A stretch of 64,000 nucleotides of DNA. Origin: Bacteroidota bacterium. Its GTDB lineage: Bacteria > Bacteroidota > Bacteroidia > Bacteroidales > P3. The stretch is taken from positions 62,001 through 126,000 of the forward strand of contig JAFNAQ010000001.1 of NCBI GenBank assembly GCA_017860275.1, given 5' to 3'. A program made the position numbers and the translations under genes. Of the stretch, positions 10,510-19,546 are shown piece after piece (within the stretch, counting starts at the first letter, position 1; each line of letters starts with the position of its first letter). Under the pieces are notes generated by a model. The model ran no database searches, was not told where the DNA came from, and was given only the letters and a program-made list of their open reading frames with translations.

Positions 10510-10531
10510 GCGAAAAATGTTTCGCCCCTAC
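10510..10531 (-). repeat. REP-like hairpin with GTAG head
   Basis: On the minus strand GTAG (10531-10528) is followed by GGGCGAAACATTTTTCGC, an imperfect hairpin. A GTAG tetranucleotide next to a short hairpin is the hallmark of REP elements mobilised by RAYT transposases. A second, degenerate GCGAAAAATGTTTC copy lies exactly 21 bp to the left at 10489-10502. No RAYT gene is present in this window. Confidence 0.55.
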
Positions 10532-10541
10532 GATCCCCCGA

Positions 10542-10644
10542 AAAAAATCGCCATTTTTATTTTAAAAATCTTCGTTTTTTTTTCTAAAATCAAAGGCTTT
10601 ACACAAAAAATCAAAGACTTTTTCCAGAAAATCGAAGTCTTTTT
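10542..10644. repeat. Five AAAATC...TTTT units with exact 21-bp period (copy A)
   Basis: The C of successive AAAATC motifs lies at 10549, 10570, 10591, 10612 and 10633, exactly 21 bp apart. Each unit is an imperfect dyad of the form AAAATCnnnGAnTTTT. A TTCTCAGAGAA palindrome centred at 10677 sits two further periods (42 bp) downstream of the last centre (10635). Confidence 0.9.
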
Positions 10645-10712
10645 TTATCTTTCTAAGACATAGTCCAATTTTTCTCAGAGAAAAACTCACCGAAACGCCA
10701 TAAAATCAAGAC

Positions 10713-10811
10713 TATAATAAGATTCCAAGAAAATAACTCCTTATTCTAGAAAAATAGAATAAGATTCTAAGAAAATAGAACCTTATTCCACAAAAGCTAA
10801 ACCTTATTTCA
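10713..10811. repeat. Five TAGAA-N5-TTCTA-type units with 21-bp period (copy A)
   Basis: Centres lie at 10720, 10741, 10762, 10783 and 10804. The best unit is TAGAATAAGATTCTA at 10755-10769; others are degenerate (for example TAGAACCTTATTCCA). This same 15-mer occurs in the arrays near 25.4 and 51.6 kb. The array is in register, with a 1-bp slip, with the preceding AAAATC array. Confidence 0.88.
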
Positions 10812-10899
10812 AAGCCCAAAAACAAGCTCCCAACCCCCAAAACCCCAAATCCAATTTCTTAAAATTAACAGCCAAAAAAAAGAAGGGTATGATTTTATA

Positions 10900-12117
10900 T
10901 TACTCGTATCTTATCGCCTCTATTGGGTCTAGGTTTGCGGCTTTCTTAGCTGGATACCATCCAAAGAAAACTCCTGTAATAGTACAAACGGCAAAGGAAA
11001 GTAAAACAGAAAATGTTGATACCGTTACTGCCCATCCTGAAACTAATCTAATAATAAACGAAACTCCTGAGCCAAAAAGAATTCCTATAAGCCCACCTGT
11101 TATACTAATAATTATTGCTTCCACTAAGAACTGAGAAAGAATATCTTTTCCTCTTGCACCTACCGACATTCTCAGACCAATCTCCTTTGTTCTCTCTGTT
11201 ACCGATACATACATAATATTCATAATACCTATACCTCCAACAAGTAATGATATTCCTGCAATAGAACCTAGAAGTATTGTAATAAATGAAGTAATGGTAT
11301 TTATCTGCTCAAGAATTTGTTCTTGTGATTCAACAGAAAAATCAGACTCCTTGCCTTCCTCTGTTTTATGATTCCTACTCATAACTTCTGTTATCTCAGC
11401 CATAGCCTTCGAAGAGTACTGCTCACTCAAAGAGGATGCGAATATTGCATGTAAATGATCTATCGCTGCAATACGTTTTTGAACAGTGGTATATGGAGCT
11501 AGCATTACATCGTCTTGGTCCTGACCAAATGTACTTGAACCCTTTGATTTTAATACCCCAATAACCTGAAATGGAATATTATTATACCTGATAATTTTCC
11601 CGATTGGGTCCTCTCCATTGGTAAATAATTTTTCAACAACAGTTTTTCCAATAATACAAACCTTGGCAGAACTTTTTATATCTGATTCTGTGAAGCTAAT
11701 ACCATCTTGGATATTATATTTTCTAATATCTAAATAGTTTTCATTCCCTCCTTCTACTCTAATTGGATGATTATTTGAGCCATATATCAGTTGTCCACTC
11801 GCATTAACATAAGGTGAGGCTCCGTTGATATATTGGCATTCAGAGGCAATATCTTGGTAATCTTTAATCTTCAAGCTCTCCATTGAAGAGGCTCCTCTGG
11901 AAACACCTTCCCTATTATAGTTAGGCTGAACCATAATCATATTGGAACCCATATTTGATATTTCTCCAGTAATACTCTGCTTTGACCCCTCTCCAATTGC
12001 AAGCATAATGATAACCGAAGACACCCCAATGATTATCCCTAGCATGGTTAGGAAACCTCTCATCTTATTATTTATCAATGCCCTTAAGGCTATTGATATT
12101 AAATTCTTTATATTCAT
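10900..12117 (-). CDS. ABC transporter permease of the MacB/FtsX type
   Basis: This 405-residue inner-membrane protein has the MacB layout. The first transmembrane helix follows ALINNKMRGFLTMLGIIIGV. A large periplasmic domain covers about residues 45-270, and three C-terminal helices follow (about 275-395), with the conserved RTKEIGLRMSVGARGKDIL loop and the ending PAKKAANLDPIEAIRYE. It would pair with the ATPase encoded 2 bp upstream and with the MacA-like adaptor and TolC-like channel of the same operon. MacB-type pumps transmit ATP hydrolysis mechanically and export peptides, lipoproteins or antibiotics. The cargo is unknown here. The permease and ATPase are separate genes rather than the fused MacB of Proteobacteria. 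Confidence 0.92.
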   Translation of the reverse strand: MNIKNLISIALRALINNKMRGFLTMLGIIIGVSSVIIMLAIGEGSKQSITGEISNMGSNMIMVQPNYNREGVSRGASSMESLKIKDYQDIASECQYINGASPYVNASGQLIYGSNNHPIRVEGGNENYLDIRKYNIQDGISFTESDIKSSAKVCIIGKTVVEKLFTNGEDPIGKIIRYNNIPFQVIGVLKSKGSSTFGQDQDDVMLAPYTTVQKRIAAIDHLHAIFASSLSEQYSSKAMAEITEVMSRNHKTEEGKESDFSVESQEQILEQINTITSFITILLGSIAGISLLVGGIGIMNIMYVSVTERTKEIGLRMSVGARGKDILSQFLVEAIIISITGGLIGILFGSGVSFIIRLVSGWAVTVSTFSVLLSFAVCTITGVFFGWYPAKKAANLDPIEAIRYE

Positions 12118-12119
12118 AA

Positions 12120-12860
12120 TTAATCTTCTTTTGGCAAAGAATTCAATACTTGCTTTGCATTCTTTATTTTTTCATTATGTATATCCTCAATTATTTTTCC
12201 ATCCTTAAGGACTATCTTCCTTGAGCTAAACTCAGCAATTTCAGGGTTATGCGTTACAAATATTATTGTTCTTCCTTTTGAATGTAATTCTTGCATTAGG
12301 GTAAGTATCTCATAGGATGTCCTTGAGTCAAGGTTACCAGTCGCCTCATCTGCTAGAATCATAACTGGATCATTAACCAAGGCTCTTGCTATAGCTACTC
12401 TCTGCTGTTGACCTCCAGACATTTGTTGAGATTTATGCATTATTCTATCCTCTAGTCCAACATCAATCAATGCCTTCTTTGCTTTTTCCTTTCTCTGAGA
12501 TGCCGAATATTCTGAATTATATAATAATGGTAATTCAACATTTTCCAAAGCCGTAGTCTTAGGTAATAAATTATATGACTGAAAAACAAAGCCAATCTTT
12601 CTATTCCTATATATGGCTCTTTCATTTTTGGTCATCTCGGCAACAGGTTTTCCATCCAAAAAATATTCCCCTTGGGTTGGAGTATCCAAACATCCAAGAA
12701 GATTTAGTAAGGTCGATTTACCACTACCAGATGTCCCCATTATGGTAACAAACTCTCCTTCCTGAACAGAAAAACTTATGCCTCTTAAAGCATGTACCTG
12801 CTCTTCTCCTACTTGAAAATCCCTTTTCAGATTTTTAATTTCAATAATTGTATTACTCAT
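12120..12860 (-). CDS. ABC transporter ATP-binding protein (MacB/LolD family)
   Basis: This cytoplasmic ATPase energises the neighbouring permease. It has Walker A in MGTSGSGKSTLLN, the Q-loop in FVFQSYNLLP, the signature MSGGQQQRVAIARAL, Walker B in VMILADEATGNLD and the switch His in IIFVTHNPEIA. About 246 residues is normal for the family. I place the start at MSNTIIEIKNLKRDF (12860) because it leaves a 4-bp gap after the adaptor gene. An ATG seven codons upstream (12881) would overlap that gene by 17 bp and adds no conserved sequence. It lies 2 bp before the permease. Confidence 0.93.
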   Translation of the reverse strand: MSNTIIEIKNLKRDFQVGEEQVHALRGISFSVQEGEFVTIMGTSGSGKSTLLNLLGCLDTPTQGEYFLDGKPVAEMTKNERAIYRNRKIGFVFQSYNLLPKTTALENVELPLLYNSEYSASQRKEKAKKALIDVGLEDRIMHKSQQMSGGQQQRVAIARALVNDPVMILADEATGNLDSRTSYEILTLMQELHSKGRTIIFVTHNPEIAEFSSRKIVLKDGKIIEDIHNEKIKNAKQVLNSLPKED

Positions 12861-12864
12861 ATTA

Positions 12865-14013
12865 CTAATGTTTAGGTCCAAACATTGAGCCTTCTTTTTT
12901 AATTATTGAGTTATCTATTATTCCTGTAACAATCTCTTCTGAGGCTTTCAAACCACTAATAACTTCTGCCTTTGAACCATTATTAATACCTATTTGAACC
13001 TCTTTTGTCTTTAGAGTATTTCCAATGGCAACCCATACGAATTTCTTTTTCTTATCTTTTGGCTCTTGAATTATCCATTTCTTACCCAATATTGCTTGAT
13101 CTGGTTTAAAACTTAAAGCCTTAGATGGGATAGACAATACATCAGTTTTTTCATTTGTAAAGATATTTACGCTTGCAGTTAGACCTGGTTTGAGTTTTAA
13201 ATCTTTATTTGGTGCTTCAATAATTACTTCATAGGTAACAACATTTGTTGTTGTTGTTGCATTCAAACGTACTTGTTTAACCTTTCCTTGGAAAACCTCA
13301 TCAGGATAAGCATCAACAGAAAACTCAACCTTTTGTCCATCTTTAATTTCGCCAATATCGGCTTCATCTACACTTGCAACAATTTGCATCTTAGATAAAT
13401 CCTGAGCAATTGTGAATAAGGTTGGAGTATTAAAACTTGCAGCAACTGTTTGTCCTTCTTCTACTGCACGCTTTAGAACTACTCCATCGATAGGAGAATA
13501 AATGGTGGCATAAGCAAGATTAGTTTTTACCTTAGTATAATTTGATTGAGTCATTTCATAACTTGTCTTAGACTTATCGTAAGAATATTTTGCTTGTTCA
13601 AACTCTGCATCACTAATTAATTGTTTCGAATGCAGTTCTTTCTGACGGTTATAGTTTAGCTTTTGGAAATCATACTCAATCTTTGAGGCATCAAGATTTG
13701 ACTTCATTGCCTTAAGCTCATTATCTAACATCTCCTTATCAATCTCTGCTAGTAACTGACCTTTCTTAACCACAGAATTAAAGTCAACATATAATTTCTT
13801 AATTATACCCGAAACCTGTGTACCAACCTCTACTTGATTAATTGGTTTAACCGTTCCTGTTGCTGTGATTAGAGTACTAATATTTTCCTTAACAACCTTT
13901 TTCTTTTCAAGAGTGATAAGGTTATCTTTCTTAGGAGAAAAAATCACAAACAATGCTATAATAACTGCAATTGTACTTAATGTGATAATTATTATTTTCT
14001 TTTTCTTTGTCAT
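12865..14013 (-). CDS. MacA-like efflux periplasmic adaptor (HlyD/RND adaptor family)
   Basis: This 382-residue membrane-fusion protein has an N-terminal membrane anchor (residues 6-25, IIIITLSTIAVIIALFVIF). The lipoyl half-motif NQVEVGTQVSGIIKKLYVDF follows, then an alpha-helical hairpin at about 95-165 rich in Lys and Gln, the second lipoyl half (IYSPIDGVVLKRAVEEGQTV), a beta-barrel and a membrane-proximal domain. It bridges the inner-membrane ABC pump and the outer-membrane TolC-like channel. It is encoded between those two components, 13 bp after the channel gene. The operon order channel-adaptor-ATPase-permease supports a complete tripartite pump. Confidence 0.93.
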   Translation of the reverse strand: MTKKKKIIIITLSTIAVIIALFVIFSPKKDNLITLEKKKVVKENISTLITATGTVKPINQVEVGTQVSGIIKKLYVDFNSVVKKGQLLAEIDKEMLDNELKAMKSNLDASKIEYDFQKLNYNRQKELHSKQLISDAEFEQAKYSYDKSKTSYEMTQSNYTKVKTNLAYATIYSPIDGVVLKRAVEEGQTVAASFNTPTLFTIAQDLSKMQIVASVDEADIGEIKDGQKVEFSVDAYPDEVFQGKVKQVRLNATTTTNVVTYEVIIEAPNKDLKLKPGLTASVNIFTNEKTDVLSIPSKALSFKPDQAILGKKWIIQEPKDKKKKFVWVAIGNTLKTKEVQIGINNGSKAEVISGLKASEEIVTGIIDNSIIKKEGSMFGPKH

Positions 14014-14026
14014 TTTATATTATTGT

Positions 14027-15358
14027 TTAGTATTTAATTTCCAATGGTTTTTGTTGATAAAAGTTCATAAGCTGCTTACTCATCATCGTTTGATATTTTG
14101 CTTGAAGCATTTCTTGTTTAGCAAGTAGTAGATTATTTTGTTCGCTCAAAATCTCAATAGTGTTCTTTAATCCAAGATTAAATTTTTCTTCAACCAATTG
14201 ATAAGAAATCTCTTGCGAAGAAACCTTAGCTTTTGCTGCAATAAACGAATTTTGGTTATTCAAAGCATCGAGATATAAGGTTTCAATTATCTTCCAAGCA
14301 TTTTTTTCTGCTTGTGCAAAATCTAATTCCGATTGTTTTATTGAAATATCTGCTCTTTGTATAGATGATTTATTCTGTCTTCGAGAGTAAATTGGGACAG
14401 ATAAGTTCAAACCAATATTCTCATATAAGCCTGTCTTTAACTGCTTAACAATATTCATATCAACCTGAGAATTATGTCCGGTTGATATTCCAGCATTTAG
14501 GCTAAGACTAGGATAATAACCAGTCTTTGCAATCTCTTTAGAAAGAGATGCTAGCTCAATATTCTTCTTCCCATTCAAAATAGTTATAAAATAGTTATAA
14601 CTATTATTGTAAACGTCTTCAAGGCTTTGAATAGTTGCCACAACCTCGGAATCATCAATCGAAGGTGTAAGTATCTCTATATCATCCTTTAGTTCTAATA
14701 GCTGTTTTAGATCTAATTTATATTTTTGTAATGAGTTCTTTGCTTGAATTAGTTGGTAATCATAAGCATATTTTTGACTTTCAAGCTGAGCTAAATCTGC
14801 TTTTGATATGCTTCCTGCCTTAAGTAATGTATTTGAACGTTCCAATTGTTTTTTTGAAAGATTCAGAATAGCCTCTTGATTTTTTACTGATTCGTTTGCA
14901 TAAAGGATTTGAATATAGTTTTGAATAATTGAAACAGTGATACTATATTCTGCATTTGTAATATTCAATTTATTTATCTCCTGCTGCAACTTGCTTTGCT
15001 CAATACCTTTTAATAATCTTCCTCCATTATACAATGTCATCGAGGAGTTTAATCCATAATTCCCATTATATGCTCCCTTATCCATTGTTGGGCTTTGTGC
15101 TGTGGAATAATATGAAAAGTTCTGACCTGATGAAAAGCTTAGATTTGGATAAAGTGAGGCTTTGGACTCAAGAGTATTAATCTGACTTTCCTCATAATTT
15201 AGCTTTGCCTTCTTTACATTAATATTATGCTCTTTTGCATATTCAATACATTCACTTAGGTTCATAACCTTTGTCTGAGCATTTAGACTTGAATAATAAG
15301 AGGGGAAAGCAAAAATAAACCCCAGTAAAAAAATCCATTTAAAATTAGACATAGACAT
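14027..15358 (-). CDS. TolC family outer-membrane efflux protein
   Basis: This 443-residue protein has a signal peptide (residues 1-28, ending SLNAQ) and two outer-membrane efflux repeats, each a long pair of helices. The N-terminal repeat starts MNLSECIEYAKEHNINVKKA, and the second ends with FNLGLKNTIEILSEQNNLL, the usual family signature. It forms a trimeric channel across the outer membrane and periplasm. As first gene of the minus-strand operon it provides the exit duct for the MacA/MacB-type pump encoded downstream. Length is normal. A 166-bp gap with a terminator separates it from the DUF4139 genes upstream. Confidence 0.93.
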   Translation of the reverse strand: MSMSNFKWIFLLGFIFAFPSYYSSLNAQTKVMNLSECIEYAKEHNINVKKAKLNYEESQINTLESKASLYPNLSFSSGQNFSYYSTAQSPTMDKGAYNGNYGLNSSMTLYNGGRLLKGIEQSKLQQEINKLNITNAEYSITVSIIQNYIQILYANESVKNQEAILNLSKKQLERSNTLLKAGSISKADLAQLESQKYAYDYQLIQAKNSLQKYKLDLKQLLELKDDIEILTPSIDDSEVVATIQSLEDVYNNSYNYFITILNGKKNIELASLSKEIAKTGYYPSLSLNAGISTGHNSQVDMNIVKQLKTGLYENIGLNLSVPIYSRRQNKSSIQRADISIKQSELDFAQAEKNAWKIIETLYLDALNNQNSFIAAKAKVSSQEISYQLVEEKFNLGLKNTIEILSEQNNLLLAKQEMLQAKYQTMMSKQLMNFYQQKPLEIKY

Positions 15359-15464
15359 TTATATTATTATTTTTATTCAATAACTTAAACATTAACGCAA
15401 AAGTATAAACTATTATTTACTTTAAGCAATTATTTTTATAAAAATCATCATATACTCAAAAAAA

Positions 15465-15504
15465 GAGGGCTGGATTGAAAAATAATATTCAACACAGCCC
15501 CCTT
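15465..15504 (-). terminator. Rho-independent terminator after the DUF4139 cluster
   Basis: On the minus strand AAGGGGGCTG pairs with CAGCCCTCTT across a loop, with more pairing from TTGAA/TTCAA inside, and is followed by a run of seven T. It lies 20 bp after the stop at 15525. Confidence 0.8.
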
Positions 15505-15524
15505 AAAAATATCAATATTTCTTA

Positions 15525-17609
15525 TTAATTAAAAGAAAGATTTGCTCCCTTTGGATGCTTAACTGTATAAGAGAAGTTAATCGTTTTACTCTCCAAAGCA
15601 TTTAGATTAAGATTCCAAGTAAGCTTACCTGTTTTCTCATCATAAACCGCCTTGGCTAAATCATTAGGAGTAATTGTTATCTCATCTGTTTTTGAAACAG
15701 GAATTTGGTCATCAAGCTTTAAACTCACAATAGATTGAGTATTATTCTTTATATTAAGAGTTATTGTAACAGTTGTTTCAAAGCTACTACTCATAAAACC
15801 TGTCTTTGTAACCAGCTTTTTATCTGATTTTCTATCAATAACAACTCTCTTCTCTCTTCCTATTGGTAGATTAAGCGTATCCTCAATACTATTTGAATTA
15901 ATATAAATATCCTTGATAAAATTATTATCCAAATATACTTTTGCTCCTGCACTCATTAATTGCATATCTTCCCAATCTGATAATAAAGCAGAAAGATAAA
16001 CAACCTTTTCCATCTTTGGTACAGAAAAATACTTATAAGATGCCTTAGTTTTCGATGTTTCTAATGGTATAATCTTCGGTTTATCTCCACTTTTAATCGT
16101 ATAATTCATCGCAACCTCATACTCCTTGCCCAACATCTTATTTCCTAAAGCAGTATTATTATCCTCAGTAGCATATTCATATTTCACCCATTCAGATGAT
16201 GAGCCAAACGATGATACATTTCCTGATGGGAATCCAAAGTCATCATTAGTTATTCTTTTACCTGTCTCTGCCGATCCCATTTCAACAATTGGTACTTGGT
16301 ATTCGGTAATAGTCACAGCATCAAGATTCGTAGAAGAAGCCTCCATTGCCAAACTACCTCCAGTAGAATATCCTGTTGAAGATACTCTTACATTCTTTTT
16401 TGTAGCTTTTTTATATCCTACAAAACTTGATGTAATATCATAATTTCCAGCAGACAAAGACTTAATACAATAATTCCCATCTATATCGGTTTGTGTACCG
16501 CCTTTTTGTTGTCCATTTTGTTCTGCAATTATATTTACAAAAGGAATTGGTTCTGCTGTTTTTGAATCTGTTATGGTTCCATATAAATTTCCCGGAGAAT
16601 ATACTAGAGTTTGTTTTGTTTGTAGATTCGATTGTGCTGATATTTTCTGTTGTTGTGGTCTTTGTTGAATTGCTTGTTGTGGTTTGGGCTGAACTGGTCT
16701 TAGTGTGTAATAGGTTGGTTCGAGTTCTGCTAATTGACCTTGATTATTTGGTTGTTCAGTAGAAAACACAAGTTTAACATCATCCCAATCCTCTCCAGTT
16801 TTTTGTTGAAGTTCTGATTTTAATACAAAACCCACATTTTCGTTATTAGAAATAAAATTGACATCATAAATTGGCGACCAATATATATCCCTTACTATAT
16901 ATCTATAATCAATATCTGCTTTTTTAATATCCTTTTCAGAATAAATATTCACTTTTATATAATATTCACTATTATCTTCAGCATTATCCTTCTCACTCCC
17001 TTGTAAAATAATTTTTAGATTTGAAGAATATTCATCTATTGACTTATTCAAATCAGATAACTCTTTTTCTTTCTGTTGTATTAAACTATTGACCTCTGCA
17101 CTTTTCTCTCTATAAAAGCCCAAACCATCCTTCATTTTTTTAATGGTATCAATATCAGAGGAATTTGTCATAACTCTCATATCATTAATTGCAATTTTCT
17201 CTTTATTTAAAACAGAAATATAATTAATTACTTCAACTAACTTATATTCTAAAATCTCAATTGAATCTTTAATTACCTTTACTTTTTTGCGTGTTGTTTC
17301 AGAAAGCTTTTCTTCTGCAACTTGATCTGATTTAACATATTGAATATATGGAGTAAACTCCATAATTGAATATTTGGGATTATTGTTAAACTGAATACTC
17401 TTCGTATTTAATACATTTGAATTCCCCGCAAGGACAAACTCATTAAATCCCCTTTTTAATGATACAGTTATTGATTTCTCAATCTGGGCATCTTCTCTAT
17501 AAACTACTACTTTTTGAATTTTTGGATAGACTTTATTGGTGTCTTGAGCTTTAATATTTAATGGTATTATCAATAATATTAATAATGATGTATATATAAT
17601 TCGTTTCAT
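15525..17609 (-). CDS. DUF4139 (mucoidy inhibitor A-like) protein with inserted carboxypeptidase-regulatory cassette
   Basis: This 694-residue secreted protein has a signal peptide (1-21), then a DUF4140-type N-terminal beta domain (KIQKVVVYREDAQIEKS), a coiled-coil at about 100-210, and the DUF4139 beta domain from DIYWSPIYDVNF to the C-terminus (FSYTVKHPKGANLSFN). Between residues about 301 and 471 it carries an extra segment: a Gln/Pro linker, a CarboxypepD_reg-like domain (GTITDSKTAEPIPFVNIIA to YKKATKKNVRVSS, about 338-408), then NLDAVTITEYQVPIVE. That last stretch resembles the join between such a domain and the plug of a TonB-dependent receptor. The function of DUF4139 proteins is not established; an envelope role is likely. 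It is the last of three tandem paralogues. Confidence 0.85.
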   Translation of the reverse strand: MKRIIYTSLLILLIIPLNIKAQDTNKVYPKIQKVVVYREDAQIEKSITVSLKRGFNEFVLAGNSNVLNTKSIQFNNNPKYSIMEFTPYIQYVKSDQVAEEKLSETTRKKVKVIKDSIEILEYKLVEVINYISVLNKEKIAINDMRVMTNSSDIDTIKKMKDGLGFYREKSAEVNSLIQQKEKELSDLNKSIDEYSSNLKIILQGSEKDNAEDNSEYYIKVNIYSEKDIKKADIDYRYIVRDIYWSPIYDVNFISNNENVGFVLKSELQQKTGEDWDDVKLVFSTEQPNNQGQLAELEPTYYTLRPVQPKPQQAIQQRPQQQKISAQSNLQTKQTLVYSPGNLYGTITDSKTAEPIPFVNIIAEQNGQQKGGTQTDIDGNYCIKSLSAGNYDITSSFVGYKKATKKNVRVSSTGYSTGGSLAMEASSTNLDAVTITEYQVPIVEMGSAETGKRITNDDFGFPSGNVSSFGSSSEWVKYEYATEDNNTALGNKMLGKEYEVAMNYTIKSGDKPKIIPLETSKTKASYKYFSVPKMEKVVYLSALLSDWEDMQLMSAGAKVYLDNNFIKDIYINSNSIEDTLNLPIGREKRVVIDRKSDKKLVTKTGFMSSSFETTVTITLNIKNNTQSIVSLKLDDQIPVSKTDEITITPNDLAKAVYDEKTGKLTWNLNLNALESKTINFSYTVKHPKGANLSFN

Positions 17610-17642
17610 ATTTTTTATTTATACTTTTTTTATTGCAATGAA

Positions 17643-19415
17643 TTAATTAAAAGAAAGATTCGCTCCCTTTGGATGCTTAACTGTATAAGAGAAGTTAATC
17701 GTTTTACTTTCCAAAGCATTTAGATTAAGATTCCAAGTAAGCTTACCAGTCTTCTCTTCATAATTAGCTTTGGATAAATCATTTGGATTTATCTTTATCT
17801 CATCAGTTTTTGAAACAGGTATTTGATCATCAATTTTTATTTCAACTTTTGATTGACTATTATTCTTTACATTTATGGTAACTGTTACTGTAGTTTCAAA
17901 ATTACTACTCATAAAACCTGTCTTTGTAACCAGCTTTTTATCTGATTTCCTATCAATAACAACTCTCTTCTCTCTACCTATTGGTAAATTAAGTGTATCC
18001 TCAATACTATTTGAGTTAATATAAATATCCTTGATAAAATTATTATCCAAATATACTTTTGCTCCAGCGCTCATTAATTGCATATCTTCCCAATCTGATA
18101 ATAAAGCAGAAAGATAAACAACCTTTTCCATCTTTGGTACAGAAAAATACTTATAAGATGCCTTAGTTGTCGATGTTTCTAATGGTATAATCTTCGGTTT
18201 ATCTCCACTTTTAATTGTATAATTCATCGCAACCTCATACTCCTTACCCAACATCTTATTTCCTAAACCACTATTATTATCCTCTGTAGCGTATTTATAT
18301 TTTTTAACTTCTTGAGTTGAACTATTAGAAACCCCATTTACATACGTCACCATACCACTTTCTCCTCTTGCTGTCCCACCTCCATCATCAACCGAGATTC
18401 CACTAACAGTACTAATAATTGCATCTACTGAATTTGCAGTCATAGTTTCTACATCTTCTGACCTAATAGGAGTAACAACGGGAATTTTATTAACCTCAAT
18501 CGGTCTGAGAGTATAGTAAGTTGGTTCGAGTTCTGCAAATTGCCCCTGACTGTTTGGTTGTTCTGTTGAAAAAACTAGTTTGACATCGTCCCAATCCTCT
18601 CCTGTAACTTGCTGTAGCTCTGATTTAAGAGTAAATCTTACATTTTCGTTGTTTGATATAAAATTAACATCATATATAGGAGACCAATAGATATCTTTAA
18701 CAATATACCTATAATCAATTTTAGTCCTTGCAAAATCTTTTTCTGAGTAAATATTTACTTTTATGTAGTATTCACTTTTATCTTGATTATTATCATTTTC
18801 ATCCCCTTGAAGAATAATTTTTAAGTTAGAAGAGTAATCAATAATAGTCTTATTTAAGTTTTCCATCTCTTTTTGTTTCTTCTGAATTAAGCCATTAACA
18901 TCTGTCATTTTATCTCTAAAGAAGGCTAAACCTTCTTTCATCTTAGGCATTGAGTCTATTGCAGATGAATATGAAACAACTTTCATGTTTTCTAGAGTCT
19001 TCTTTTCTTTTTCCAATGAATAAAGATAATTCTTTACCTCAACTAATTTATATTCTAGTATTTCAATAGAATCTTTTATTATTTTTACTCTTTTGCGTGT
19101 TGATTCTGATAGTTTTTCTTCTGCTACTTGGTCTGCTTTTACAAATTGAATATATGGAGTAAACTCCATAATAGAATAATTTGAATTGTTGTTGAATTGT
19201 ATACTCTTTGTATTAAGTACGTTTGAATTTCCTGCAAGTACAAACTCATTAAAACCTTTCTTTAGTGAAACAGTTATTGATTTTTCAATCTGAGCATCCT
19301 CTTGATAGACTACTACTTTTTGAATCTTTGGGTAGACTTTGTTGGTGTCTTGGGATTTTAGGTTTAGGGATACTATTAATAATAGTAAGACCGTACTTAT
19401 TAAGGTTCTTTTCAT
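17643..19415 (-). CDS. DUF4139 (mucoidy inhibitor A-like) protein with short plug-like insert
   Basis: This 590-residue paralogue of both neighbours has a signal peptide (1-21), the DUF4140-like start, a coiled-coil and the DUF4139 domain. At the place where the 694-residue paralogue holds its cassette, this protein has about 65 different residues (about 305-370). They include IRSEDVETMTANSVDAIIST and VSGISVDDGGGTARGE, then MVTYVNGVS. This resembles part of a TonB-dependent receptor plug without the rest of the receptor. The flanking sequence on either side is nearly identical to the downstream paralogue, at DNA as well as protein level in the C-terminal half. Function is not established. Confidence 0.84.
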   Translation of the reverse strand: MKRTLISTVLLLLIVSLNLKSQDTNKVYPKIQKVVVYQEDAQIEKSITVSLKKGFNEFVLAGNSNVLNTKSIQFNNNSNYSIMEFTPYIQFVKADQVAEEKLSESTRKRVKIIKDSIEILEYKLVEVKNYLYSLEKEKKTLENMKVVSYSSAIDSMPKMKEGLAFFRDKMTDVNGLIQKKQKEMENLNKTIIDYSSNLKIILQGDENDNNQDKSEYYIKVNIYSEKDFARTKIDYRYIVKDIYWSPIYDVNFISNNENVRFTLKSELQQVTGEDWDDVKLVFSTEQPNSQGQFAELEPTYYTLRPIEVNKIPVVTPIRSEDVETMTANSVDAIISTVSGISVDDGGGTARGESGMVTYVNGVSNSSTQEVKKYKYATEDNNSGLGNKMLGKEYEVAMNYTIKSGDKPKIIPLETSTTKASYKYFSVPKMEKVVYLSALLSDWEDMQLMSAGAKVYLDNNFIKDIYINSNSIEDTLNLPIGREKRVVIDRKSDKKLVTKTGFMSSNFETTVTVTINVKNNSQSKVEIKIDDQIPVSKTDEIKINPNDLSKANYEEKTGKLTWNLNLNALESKTINFSYTVKHPKGANLSFN

Positions 19416-19490
19416 TGGGTATATTTTTTTTATTATTTCAGAAAAGCAAATTTACAATAAAAAAAATTAAATAAACAAAGAAAGCGTTCC

Positions 19491-19509
19491 ATTTAACATG
19501 AAACGCTTT
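19491..19509 (-). terminator. Hairpin terminator after the first DUF4139 gene
   Basis: AAAGCGTT (19491-19498) pairs with AACGCTTT (19502-19509). On the minus strand it is followed by the T-rich CTTTGTTTATTT. It lies between the 555- and 590-residue paralogues, so these may be separate transcripts or joined by read-through. The pairing as I count it leaves a short loop, so the exact stem is uncertain. Confidence 0.5.
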
Positions 19510-19546
19510 GATTCTTTTTAATATTTTAATATTCTTTTTTCTATCT

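Larger units (their letters stand above)
10327..10874 (+). repeat. Interspersed intergenic element, copy A
   Basis: This 548-bp stretch lies in the convergent gap between aroK and the ABC permease and shares its layout with copies at 25216-25914 (reverse) and 51240-51723. The head begins at TTTTAACTAAAA (10327-10338) and includes TTTTGGGGCATTTCTATAAC, ATTAATAGTATC and GGTTCGTTAATTTCCTATAA near 10453. The middle holds a REP-like hairpin and two palindrome arrays. The tail ends with TTTCTTAAAATTAACAGCCA (10855-10874). No coding potential is convincing. The boundaries are the outermost similarities I can see by eye. Confidence 0.7.

Noticed and set aside
10542-10811. Reading the palindromes as a series of intrinsic terminators
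   Set aside because: Most units have a centre of one to five bases, too small for a good RNA loop, and arms rich in A and T. Real terminators nearby (24037, 26494, 58869) have GC-rich stems, loops and a T-run.
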